Assembly: GCF_016817355.1 (NCBI RefSeq)
Contig: NZ_JADOTT010000006.1
Location: 1 to 64,000 of the forward strand
DNA from: Maricaulis parjimensis
GTDB taxonomy: Bacteria > Pseudomonadota > Alphaproteobacteria > Caulobacterales > Maricaulaceae
Reading direction: 5' to 3'
Length of the DNA stretch: 64,000 bases
Numbering within the stretch: position 1 is the first letter of the stretch; each line of letters starts with the position of its first letter. Below the pieces are notes generated by a model that had not been told where the DNA came from, searched no databases, and was given only the letters and a program-made list of their open reading frames with translations. Below, one piece after another: positions 36,512 through 43,773 of this stretch. The position numbers and the translations under genes are program-made.

Positions 36512-37249
36512 ATGATGCGTCTTGCCGGATTGATGATTGCCGCCCTCGCCCTGCTGGGCTGCCAGCAGGCCCAGGCCCAGATGTCCGAGGCCGACCGCGA
36601 TGAAGTTCGTGAGATTGTCCGCGAATACATTCTGGAAAATCCGGAAATCATCGAAGAGGCGCTGATCGAGCTCCAGCGCCGCGCCCGGGCCCGCGAAATG
36701 CAATCCATGTATGACGCAGTGTCTGCCCAGTCCGATGCGATCTTCAATGATCCGCGCGACCCGCGCATCGGCGCCGACGAGCCCGATCTCGTGATCGTGG
36801 AATTCATGGATTACAAATGCTCTTACTGCCGCGTCGCCAATGACTGGGTCGAGGATGTCCGCGAGCAATATGGTGACCGTGTCCAGTTCATCTTCAAGGA
36901 ATACCCGATCCTCGGCGATGACTCGGTCCAGGCCTCCATCGCCGCCCTCGCTGCGCTTCGCCAGGGTGTAGAGGTCTATTCGGCGTTCCACACAGCGATG
37001 ATCTCCTCCTCCGGCCCGCTGCCGGACGAGCGTATCTTCCAACTGGCCCGCGTATCGGGTGTGGATGTCGAACGCATGCGCGCTGACATGGAAGATCCCG
37101 CCCTTCTGGAGCACATCACCCAGAACCGATCCCTGGGCAGTGTACTGGGCGTGACGGGAACGCCCTTCTTCATCGTGGGAGACACGGTGGTGGCGGGTGC
37201 CAATGAAATGGCGCTGGATGAAGCTCTGGCCCGCGGCCTGAACAACTAA
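36512..37249 (+). CDS. DsbA-family thiol oxidoreductase/isomerase lipoprotein (ScsC/Com1-like)
   Basis: A 245-residue exported protein with a lipobox LALLGC (Cys at 17), so likely anchored to a membrane. An N-terminal helical segment (about 22-75) resembles the trimerising stalk of ScsC/Com1 proteins. It is followed by a thioredoxin/DsbA domain with CSYC active site (in DYKCSYCRVAN) and the cis-proline loop VTGTPFF. It probably oxidises or shuffles disulfides in envelope proteins. The partner DsbB/DsbD-like protein is not in this window. Confidence 0.9.
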   Translation: MMRLAGLMIAALALLGCQQAQAQMSEADRDEVREIVREYILENPEIIEEALIELQRRARAREMQSMYDAVSAQSDAIFNDPRDPRIGADEPDLVIVEFMDYKCSYCRVANDWVEDVREQYGDRVQFIFKEYPILGDDSVQASIAALAALRQGVEVYSAFHTAMISSSGPLPDERIFQLARVSGVDVERMRADMEDPALLEHITQNRSLGSVLGVTGTPFFIVGDTVVAGANEMALDEALARGLNN

Positions 37250-37317
37250 GCCGACCGGTCCGGAAGCTACGCTCCCATGGACACATTGCCCGCCGGATCG
37301 ATGACCCATCGATCATT

Positions 37318-37683
37318 CTAGGCAATCTCCCAGGCATGACCGTCCGGGTCGGCAAAATAGCCGGAATAGCCACCCCAAGGGGCTTGGTGGGCGGCCTTCA
37401 ACAGGCTGCCGCCGGCTTGCACGGCCTGTTCGAGCAAGGGATCAACCTCATCCCGCTCCCGCACATTATAGGCCAACGCCACCCGGCCTGAGCCGTCATT
37501 GTCGCGCATCATGTCCGCGTCAAAGCTTTCCCGGCGGAACAGGCCCAGCACGACGCCATTGAGCTGGAAGAAGACGATCTCGTCATTCTCGAAGGCGGCC
37601 TTCCATCCCATGGCTTCATAGAAGGCGCGCGACCGGGCCGGGTCCTGTACGCCCAAGGTGATCAATGAAATGCGCGGGTCCAT
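37318..37683 (-). CDS. VOC/glyoxalase superfamily protein
   Basis: A 121-residue vicinal-oxygen-chelate fold protein, single module (ITLGVQDPARSRAFYEAMGW... WGGYSGYFADPDGHAWEIA). Such proteins bind metals or small ligands; the reaction cannot be told. ATG 37683 has a strong AGGAGA ribosome-binding site and removes an unlikely extension. Divergent from the ion-channel gene. Confidence 0.86.
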   Translation of the reverse strand: MDPRISLITLGVQDPARSRAFYEAMGWKAAFENDEIVFFQLNGVVLGLFRRESFDADMMRDNDGSGRVALAYNVRERDEVDPLLEQAVQAGGSLLKAAHQAPWGGYSGYFADPDGHAWEIA

Positions 37684-37729
37684 CGCCTGTCTCCTCTTTG
37701 AATCGAAGACTAGAACAAAAGAGGAACAC

Positions 37730-37813
37730 ATGTCCACCCAACGCAAGCCCGCATTGCCCCGTCGCGTCTCAGGCGCAAGACTGAGGGCAAGCGGGAATCG
37801 GACCCGTCCTTGA
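37730..37813 (+). CDS. possible 27-codon leader ORF upstream of the channel gene
   Basis: ATG 37730 has a strong AGAGGA five to ten bases upstream and opens a short, basic reading frame (MSTQRKPALPRRVSGARL...) that stops at TGA 37811-37813. The stop overlaps the TTG proposed as the channel start, so translation could be coupled. The peptide has many Arg/Pro and no recognisable homology. Alternatively it is the displaced N-terminus of the channel after a frameshift. Confidence 0.3.
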   Translation: MSTQRKPALPRRVSGARLRASGNRTRP

Positions 37814-38598
37814 AAATCCAAGAGGAATTGGCGGCCGTGCTCGACAAGATCCGCTCACTCTACGAAGCCGACACCCTGACCGCCCAGCGCTTTCGCTATG
37901 GCATTCTCGGCTTCGACATTGCCGCGACCTGCTATGTGATCGCGACATCCTTCTTTCCGCGGACACTGGCCATTGAACTGGGCGATCTGCTTCTGGGCCT
38001 GGTCATCCTGACCGATTTCATCGCGCGCCTGATGATCGAGAAGAACAAGCGGATGATCTTCATCCGGCCGACCACCTGGGCCGATCTGGTCGCCATTGGG
38101 TCCTTCCTGGCACCGATTGCCGGGGAAGGCCTGGGCTTCCTGCGCATCTTGCGGACCCTGCGCCTTTTGCATTCCTATCAATTGCTCAACCGGCTGCGGA
38201 AAGATTTCCGCTTTTTCCGGAACCATGAAGAGGAATTGCTGGCCGGGCTGAACCTGCTGATCTTCTTGTTCGTGACGACGGGCCTGATCTACGCCCTGCA
38301 ATACGCCAGCAATCCGAACATCAACAATTATGCCGACGCCTTCTATTTCACGGTGACCACGCTCACCACGACCGGGTTCGGCGATATCACGCTGGAAGGT
38401 ACGAGCGGGCGGCTGCTCTCAGTGGCCGTGATGATTGTCGGTGTGACGCTCTTCCTGCGCCTGGCGCAGGTTCTCTTCCGTCCCACCAAGGTCCGCGAGG
38501 AGTGCCACAAGTGCGGGCTGATGCTGCACGATGCCGACGCGGTGCACTGCAAGCACTGCGGCGAGACCATCCATATTCACACCGAAGGCTCGACCTAG
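37810..38598 (+). CDS. six-helix voltage-sensor-type potassium channel with C-terminal zinc ribbon
   Basis: An integral membrane channel, up to 262 residues. Four helices form a sensor-like module whose fourth segment carries Arg every third residue (RILRTLRLL...RLRKDF), then a pore loop with selectivity filter TTGFGD and a last helix. The C-terminus has CHKC and CKHC pairs about 13 residues apart, a rubredoxin-like zinc ribbon that I have not often seen on such channels. The start is TTG 37810 or GTG 37837 (better ribosome-binding site AAGAGGA); no ATG fits. Opens after a possible leader ORF. Confidence 0.84.
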   Translation: MKIQEELAAVLDKIRSLYEADTLTAQRFRYGILGFDIAATCYVIATSFFPRTLAIELGDLLLGLVILTDFIARLMIEKNKRMIFIRPTTWADLVAIGSFLAPIAGEGLGFLRILRTLRLLHSYQLLNRLRKDFRFFRNHEEELLAGLNLLIFLFVTTGLIYALQYASNPNINNYADAFYFTVTTLTTTGFGDITLEGTSGRLLSVAVMIVGVTLFLRLAQVLFRPTKVREECHKCGLMLHDADAVHCKHCGETIHIHTEGST

Positions 38599-38599
38599 A

Positions 38600-39400
38600 T
38601 CAGATGAGGCCGGAGAGCGGGCTGGACGGGTCGGCATAGCGCTTCTTGGGCATGCGACCGGCCAGATAGGCTTCGCGCCCGGCGATGACCGCGTGCTTCA
38701 TGGCCGAGGCCATGCGGATCGGGTCCTTGGCTTCGGCAATAGCAGTGTTCATGAGAACGCCGTCGCAGCCCAGCTCCATCGCCACGGCGGCATCGGAGGC
38801 CGTGCCGACACCGGCATCGACAATCACCGGGACTTTTGTCTGCTCGATGATGAGACGGATATTGACCGGGTTCTGGATGCCCAGGCCGGAGCCGATCGGG
38901 GCGCCCAGTGGCATGATCGCGCAACAGCCGATCTCTTCCAGCTTCTTCGCGTAGACCGGGTCGTCCGAGCAATAGACCATGACGTCGAACCCGTCCTTGA
39001 TCAGCATCTCGGCAGCGCGCAGCGTTTCCGCCATGTCCGGGTAGAGGTGTTTGGGGTCGGAGAGGACTTCCAGTTTCACCAAATTCCAGCCGCCAGCTTC
39101 GCGGGCCAGGCGCAAAGTGCGGACCGCGTCCTCCCCGGTGAAACAGCCTGCTGTATTGGGCAGGAAGGTGTAATCCTCCGGTGAAATGAAATCGACCAGG
39201 CGCGGTTCGTCCGGATTGGACAGGTTCACGCGGCGGATCGCCACGGTGATCATGTCGGCCCCGGAGGCTTTCAGCGCCTCGGCATTCTGGGCATAGGTGG
39301 CATATTTGCCGGTGCCGATGATGAGGCGGGAATTGAAAGTCCGGCCGGCCACGACCAGCGGCGTATCCTCGACCATCACATTCGGGTTTGCGTCATCCAT
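38600..39400 (-). CDS. thiG: thiazole synthase ThiG
   Basis: Makes the thiazole phosphate moiety of thiamine from deoxyxylulose phosphate, dehydroglycine and ThiS-thiocarboxylate. 266 residues as a (beta/alpha)8 barrel; the Schiff-base lysine K109 lies in NLVKLEVL. Phosphate-binding loops VDAGVG and GVLMNTAIA are present. It follows thiS after 2 bp. The rest of the thiamine pathway is outside the window. Confidence 0.97.
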   Translation of the reverse strand: MDDANPNVMVEDTPLVVAGRTFNSRLIIGTGKYATYAQNAEALKASGADMITVAIRRVNLSNPDEPRLVDFISPEDYTFLPNTAGCFTGEDAVRTLRLAREAGGWNLVKLEVLSDPKHLYPDMAETLRAAEMLIKDGFDVMVYCSDDPVYAKKLEEIGCCAIMPLGAPIGSGLGIQNPVNIRLIIEQTKVPVIVDAGVGTASDAAVAMELGCDGVLMNTAIAEAKDPIRMASAMKHAVIAGREAYLAGRMPKKRYADPSSPLSGLI

Positions 39401-39402
39401 GC

Positions 39403-39606
39403 CTATCCACCTCCAACAAAGGCGACGATCTCGATCCGGTCGCCATTTTCCAGTTCCGTCTCGCCATATTGCGAGCGCGGCACAATCTCCAGATTGCGCT
39501 CGACGGCGATCTTGCGACCATCCAATCCGAGCACACTGACCAGGTCCGACACACTGCTGCCGGCGGGCAATGACCGGTCTTCCCCATTGACTGTTAGCTG
39601 CAGCAC
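39403..39606 (-). CDS. thiS: sulfur carrier protein ThiS
   Basis: A 67-residue ubiquitin-like sulfur carrier that is thiocarboxylated at its C-terminal GlyGly (ends FVGGG) and donates sulfur to ThiG. Beta-grasp pattern [11 protein letters not shown]... [11 protein letters not shown]... [16 protein letters not shown] 39606 is chosen because it gives the family length and has AGAGGT upstream; the frame is open further upstream. Divergent from aroQ, with about 70 bp between. Confidence 0.93.
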   Translation of the reverse strand: MLQLTVNGEDRSLPAGSSVSDLVSVLGLDGRKIAVERNLEIVPRSQYGETELENGDRIEIVAFVGGG

Positions 39607-39678
39607 GGCTTCGGTGACCTCTTCTGACTCCTGACGTCTGTCACCTCGTAATTCGCCGAAGGGCTGCAAGGCAAGGCC

Positions 39679-40113
39679 ATGACCAAACCCATTCACATCC
39701 TCAACGGACCGAATCTCAATCTTCTCGGCACACGGGAACCAGAGGTCTACGGCACAATGACGCTGGCGGATATTGAAACTGCCTGCGTCGAGCGGGCCCG
39801 GGATTTGGGCTTCTCCATTGTCTTCCGGCAGTCAAACCATGAGGGCCAGCTGATCGACTGGCTGCATGACGCAAACGTCAACGCCTCTGCAGTTGTTTTC
39901 AACCCGGGTGCATTTACGCATACATCGGTCGCTTTGCATGACGCCGTTCGCGCTATAGAACCTCCGGTCATCGAAGTTCACTTGAGTCAGACGGCAGCAC
40001 GCGAAGACTTCCGGCATCACTCCTACGTCGCCCCTGTCGCCCGGGGAAGCATCACCGGGCTGGGACTGCAGAGCTATCTGCTGGGTATCGAAGCCGCTGC
40101 CAAATGTCTCTGA
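39679..40113 (+). CDS. aroQ: type II 3-dehydroquinate dehydratase
   Basis: Catalyses the third shikimate-pathway step (dehydroquinate to dehydroshikimate). 144 residues, dodecamer-forming family. Signature [20 protein letters not shown] contains the catalytic Arg and Tyr24; [13 protein letters not shown] and the NPGAFTHTS and [16 protein letters not shown] segments supply the other active-site residues. It lies directly before accBC, an arrangement common in alphaproteobacteria. Confidence 0.97.
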   Translation: MTKPIHILNGPNLNLLGTREPEVYGTMTLADIETACVERARDLGFSIVFRQSNHEGQLIDWLHDANVNASAVVFNPGAFTHTSVALHDAVRAIEPPVIEVHLSQTAAREDFRHHSYVAPVARGSITGLGLQSYLLGIEAAAKCL

Positions 40114-40144
40114 TTAAAATCGACGGAACCAAAGGCCTTTCATC

Positions 40145-40633
40145 ATGAGTTCTGATTCTCGTTCCCGTACGCCGATCGATCCCGCCCTCGTCCGTGAACT
40201 GGCGGATATCCTGCGCGAAACGGAATTGTCCGAAATCGAAGTCGAGCATGACGATCTGCGCCTGAGGATTGCGCGCCAGCTCACTGCCGCACCGGTCGCC
40301 CAGACCGTAGCCGTCCCGGCCACCGCTCCGGTCGCTGCCGCACCGGCGGCTGCAGAAGCCGCGCCGGCTGCCGCTGCCGCAGCCCCGGCTGGCGAAAAGC
40401 CGGGCACGGTGAAATCCCCGATGGTCGGCACCGCCTATCTCAAGCCGAACCCGGACAGCGCCAATTTCGTGCGCCCGGGCGATGCCGTGAAGAAGGGTGA
40501 CACCATCCTGCTGGTTGAAGCGATGAAGACCTTCAACCCGATTACCGCGGAGAAGGATGGTACGGTGACCGATCTCCTGGTTGATGACGGTCAGCCGGTG
40601 GAATACGGCGAGCCGCTCTTCGTCCTGTCCTGA
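40145..40633 (+). CDS. accB: biotin carboxyl carrier protein of acetyl-CoA carboxylase
   Basis: A 162-residue carrier. The C-terminal biotinyl domain has the acceptor lysine K128 in VEAMKTFN. An Ala/Pro-rich linker (about 48-85) lets the domain swing between carboxylase and transferase. The thumb region is YLKPNPDSANFVRPGD. Directly upstream of accC with a 29-bp gap. Confidence 0.97.
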   Translation: MSSDSRSRTPIDPALVRELADILRETELSEIEVEHDDLRLRIARQLTAAPVAQTVAVPATAPVAAAPAAAEAAPAAAAAAPAGEKPGTVKSPMVGTAYLKPNPDSANFVRPGDAVKKGDTILLVEAMKTFNPITAEKDGTVTDLLVDDGQPVEYGEPLFVLS

Positions 40634-40662
40634 TCAAGCCAGCCGAGGCGAACGCAGAAGCC

Positions 40663-42009
40663 ATGTTCGACAAGATCCTGATCGCCAATCGCGGCGAGAT
40701 CGCCCTTCGCGTCCACCGCGCCTGCCGTGAAATGGGTATCCGCACTGTCGCGGTGCATTCGGAAGCCGATGCCAATGCCATGCATGTCCGCCTCGCGGAT
40801 GAAAGCGTGTGTATCGGCCCGCCGCCCGCCGGCAAATCCTATCTCAATGTGCCCGCCATTATCACGGCTGCCGAAGTGACCGGCGCCCAGGCTGTGCACC
40901 CCGGCTATGGCTTCCTGTCGGAAAACGCCCGTTTCGCCGAGATCGTCGAAGCCCATGGCCTCGCCTTCATCGGCCCGACGGCAGACCATATCCGCATGAT
41001 GGGTGACAAGATCACCGCCAAGAAAGCCGTGATGGATGCCGGCATTCCGGTCGTCCCGGGTTCCGAGGGCGGTGTGGCCACATATGAAGAGGCCAAGCCC
41101 ATTGCCGCCGAGATCGGTTACCCGGTTCTCATCAAGGCCGCCTCCGGTGGTGGTGGCCGCGGCATGAAGGTCGCCGAGAGTGAGGACAAGCTGAAGGAGG
41201 CGATGGAAACGGCCTCGGCCGAAGCCTCTGCCGCTTTTGGCGACGGCACGGTCTATCTGGAAAAATATCTCGGCCAGCCGCGCCATATCGAAATCCAGGT
41301 CCTCGCGGACACCCATGGCAATGTCGTGCATCTGGGCGAGCGCGACTGCTCCTTGCAGCGCCGCCACCAGAAACTCCTGGAAGAAGCCCCCTCGCCCGCC
41401 CTGAGCGCCGAGGAACGTGCCCAGATCGGCGATGTCGTCTCCAAGGCCATCTCGGCGATCGGATACCGCGGTGTCGGCACGATCGAATTCCTCTGGGAAA
41501 ACGGTGAATTCTACTTCATCGAAATGAATACCCGCCTGCAGGTGGAGCATCCGGTGACCGAGATGATCACCGGTATCGACCTGGTGCGCGAACAGATCCG
41601 TGTTGCTGCCGGCCTGCCGCTGGAGATCACCCAGGACGACATCCAGCTGGAAGGCTGGGCCATTGAATGCCGTATCAATGCGGAGAATCCGAAGACATTC
41701 GCGCCCTCGCCGGGCAAGGTCACCGAGTTCCACGCGCCGGGTGGTCTGGGCGTTCGCCTCGATTCCGCCCTCTATGCGGGCTATTCCATTCCGCCTTACT
41801 ATGACAGCCTGATCGGCAAGCTGATCGTCCATGGCCGGACCCGCCAGGAAACCCTCCTGCGCCTGCGCCGTGCCCTGGAAGAAATGGTTGTCAGCGGTGT
41901 GGAAACGACGATCCCGATCTTCCTTGACCTGCTCGAGGAACCGGACTTCGTGAATGGCGACTACCACATTCGCTGGCTCGAGGAGTGGCTGGCCCAGCGC
42001 AACGGCTAG
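40663..42009 (+). CDS. accC: biotin carboxylase subunit of acetyl-CoA carboxylase
   Basis: Carboxylates AccB-biotin with ATP and bicarbonate, feeding fatty-acid synthesis. 448 residues, normal length. ATP-grasp motifs: glycine-rich IKAASGGGGRGMKVA, EKYL, EIQVLAD, the metal site in FIEMNTRLQVEHPVTE. The N-terminal pre-ATP-grasp domain begins FDKILIANRGEIALR. AccA/AccD are not in the window. Confidence 0.98.
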   Translation: MFDKILIANRGEIALRVHRACREMGIRTVAVHSEADANAMHVRLADESVCIGPPPAGKSYLNVPAIITAAEVTGAQAVHPGYGFLSENARFAEIVEAHGLAFIGPTADHIRMMGDKITAKKAVMDAGIPVVPGSEGGVATYEEAKPIAAEIGYPVLIKAASGGGGRGMKVAESEDKLKEAMETASAEASAAFGDGTVYLEKYLGQPRHIEIQVLADTHGNVVHLGERDCSLQRRHQKLLEEAPSPALSAEERAQIGDVVSKAISAIGYRGVGTIEFLWENGEFYFIEMNTRLQVEHPVTEMITGIDLVREQIRVAAGLPLEITQDDIQLEGWAIECRINAENPKTFAPSPGKVTEFHAPGGLGVRLDSALYAGYSIPPYYDSLIGKLIVHGRTRQETLLRLRRALEEMVVSGVETTIPIFLDLLEEPDFVNGDYHIRWLEEWLAQRNG

Positions 42010-42035
42010 CTGGCCACGCGTCACGCGGAGGCTTG

Positions 42036-42716
42036 ATGCGCGGATTTGGTGCCCAGGACCTGATCGACTGCTATGCCCGCGGCGTCTTCCCGATGGCGGA
42101 AGGCCGTGACGATCCGCGCATATACCTGTTGGACCCGGACGAGCGGGGCATTCTCCCGCTCGACCATTTCCACATCTCCCGCAGCCTCAAGAAGACGGTC
42201 CGGCAGGACCTCTTCCAGGTGTCGATCAATGTCTGTTTCCAGGACGTGGTGCAAGGCTGTGCCGCCCCGGCGCCCGGGCGCGAGGAAACCTGGATCAATT
42301 CCGGCATTCTCTCTCTCTACAGCGAACTGCATTCCCTGGGCATCGCCCATTCCGTGGAATGCTGGTCCGGCGGTGATCTGGTGGGCGGGCTGTATGGCGT
42401 CGCGCTGGGCGGGGCCTTCTTCGGGGAAAGCATGTTCTCGCGGCGGCGGGATGCGTCAAAAGTGGCTCTGGTCCACCTTGTCGCCCGTCTGAGAGCCGGG
42501 AGATTTCTCCTGCTGGACACCCAGTTCACCACCGAGCATCTGGAACGTTTCGGCGCCGAAACGATCTCACGCGCGGACTACCGTCAACGCCTGGACGCCG
42601 CGCTGCAAGTGGACGCCGATTTCAGGAAAATTGCCGACGAGATTTCGGGACAGCAAGCGCTCGATCTCGCCCTGTCAGGCGATCAGGACCGGCAGTCCAG
42701 CACCCAGACATCATAG
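42036..42716 (+). CDS. aat: leucyl/phenylalanyl-tRNA--protein transferase
   Basis: Attaches Leu or Phe to proteins beginning with Arg or Lys, creating N-degrons for ClpS-ClpAP. 226 residues, family core GFGAQDLIDCYARGVFPMAE, the WINSGILSLYSELHSLGIAHSVE block (quoted in part) and LYGVALGGAFFGESMFSR. ATG 42036 has GGAGG upstream; the frame extends into accC but that part is not homologous. Shares a unit with accBC and overlaps the convergent DUF2155 gene by 34 bp. Confidence 0.96.
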   Translation: MRGFGAQDLIDCYARGVFPMAEGRDDPRIYLLDPDERGILPLDHFHISRSLKKTVRQDLFQVSINVCFQDVVQGCAAPAPGREETWINSGILSLYSELHSLGIAHSVECWSGGDLVGGLYGVALGGAFFGESMFSRRRDASKVALVHLVARLRAGRFLLLDTQFTTEHLERFGAETISRADYRQRLDAALQVDADFRKIADEISGQQALDLALSGDQDRQSSTQTS

Positions 42717-43153
42717 ACCGGGTGTTCCAGCGGGTTTTGCGCCGGACGGGAAGCAAACATCCAGCCGGAGAAGATCTGCTCACCATCAACATCCACACCA
42801 AACCCGTCCGTGCGCCGGTCATGCACTTCCAGGAAGGCATAGGTTTCCGGCGTTTCTTCCGGCGGGCGGCGGCGGCAATAATGCGCCGTGATGGACAGGG
42901 CACCGAACTGGGCCGACTCACCAATCGGGATTTCGAAATCCCGGGTCCGCGCCGTCACCTTGTCCAATCCCCGCAGGACCACGACAGTGCCCGGTTCACT
43001 TGAGAGCGGGCCCCGATCACTGGCATCCGGATCATCCCGGCGCAGCAAATCAGCAATGGAATCACCCTGATCAGCGTCAGACGTGTCCTGGGCCTGCACG
43101 GCCGAAGCCATCAGGCACGCAATGGAAAGGGAAACAAGAAGACGGGTTTTCAT
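42683..43153 (-). CDS. exported DUF2155 protein
   Basis: A 156-residue periplasmic protein: signal peptide about 1-21 (ending AVQA) then the DUF2155 domain from near residue 60 (LRGLDKVTARTRDFEIPIG... FGALSITAHYCRRRPPEETPETYAFLEV..., with FSGWMFASRPAQNPLEHPVYDVWVLDC at the end). The family is alphaproteobacterial and uncharacterised. A Cys pair (about residues 97 and 154) could form a disulfide. Upstream of it on the minus strand lies the NDUFA12-type gene, an adjacency I recall from other alphaproteobacteria. Confidence 0.88.
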   Translation of the reverse strand: MKTRLLVSLSIACLMASAVQAQDTSDADQGDSIADLLRRDDPDASDRGPLSSEPGTVVVLRGLDKVTARTRDFEIPIGESAQFGALSITAHYCRRRPPEETPETYAFLEVHDRRTDGFGVDVDGEQIFSGWMFASRPAQNPLEHPVYDVWVLDCRS

Positions 43154-43194
43154 GGCGCCCACTCTGCCGTGGGAATGTGACCGTGTCGAGACGC

Positions 43195-43611
43195 TCACGC
43201 CTCGTCGGGGGACCAGGCCTGATAATCGCCGGACGAGGCCTGGCGTTTCTCGGGGACCAGCAGGGAGCCGGTCGGGCGATAGGCATAGACCGTGCCGGTC
43301 AGATTGGGATGGTGGTCCTTCTCCCAGGCCTGACGGTGCAGCGGCGCTTCACTCGGCGGCGTGTCGAAGGTGTGGTGCAGCCAGCCATGCCAGTCCGACG
43401 GCACGCGCGAGGCATCCGCATAGCCCTTGTAAACCACCCAGCGGCGCTTGCGGCCATCCGGACCGGTATTGCCGCGCTCGGTGAAATAGCGATTGCCGTA
43501 TTCATCCTCGCCAACCTTCTGGGCACCACGCATGGCCAGGGTCAGGAAGGTCCCCGGGGTGGCGTCTTTCCACCAGACGAAAATCTTGGCGATGAATCCG
43601 AACATGGTCAT
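43195..43611 (-). CDS. NADH:ubiquinone oxidoreductase accessory subunit NDUFA12 family
   Basis: A 138-residue homologue of mitochondrial complex I subunit NDUFA12 (B17.2), an accessory subunit kept in alphaproteobacteria. Recognisable: FVWWKDATPGTFL, DEYGNRYFTE, RRWVVYKGYADASRVPSDWHGWLHHTFD and PTGSL-type C-terminal segment (quoted in parts). ATG 43611 has GGAG close upstream; ATG 43605 is the alternative. Divergent from the reductase-like gene with 162 bp between. Confidence 0.94.
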   Translation of the reverse strand: MTMFGFIAKIFVWWKDATPGTFLTLAMRGAQKVGEDEYGNRYFTERGNTGPDGRKRRWVVYKGYADASRVPSDWHGWLHHTFDTPPSEAPLHRQAWEKDHHPNLTGTVYAYRPTGSLLVPEKRQASSGDYQAWSPDEA

Positions 43612-43773
43612 GAGCTCCGAGTCGGGCAGGTCTTTCGGGGCTTTATATGCCTTCGCACGCGCAGCGGTCCAGTGCCGAACGCGGCTCGCGTTGAGTTCGG
43701 GTTTCTCGGCCTGCGGCCGGCGCGTTAGACTCGTTCTTCTCCCGAGCGATTCGGGGTGGCTGAGGGCACACGC

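Noticed and set aside
37740-37830. tRNA T-arm-like sequence on the minus strand (GGGTCCGATTCCC)
   Set aside because: T-loop residue 55 is C, the adjacent stem has a mismatch, and no acceptor or D-arm can be drawn; it lies over the channel-gene leader.
39607-39680. TPP riboswitch before thiS
   Set aside because: Space is only about 70 bp and no CUGAGA / thi-box-like blocks are visible.
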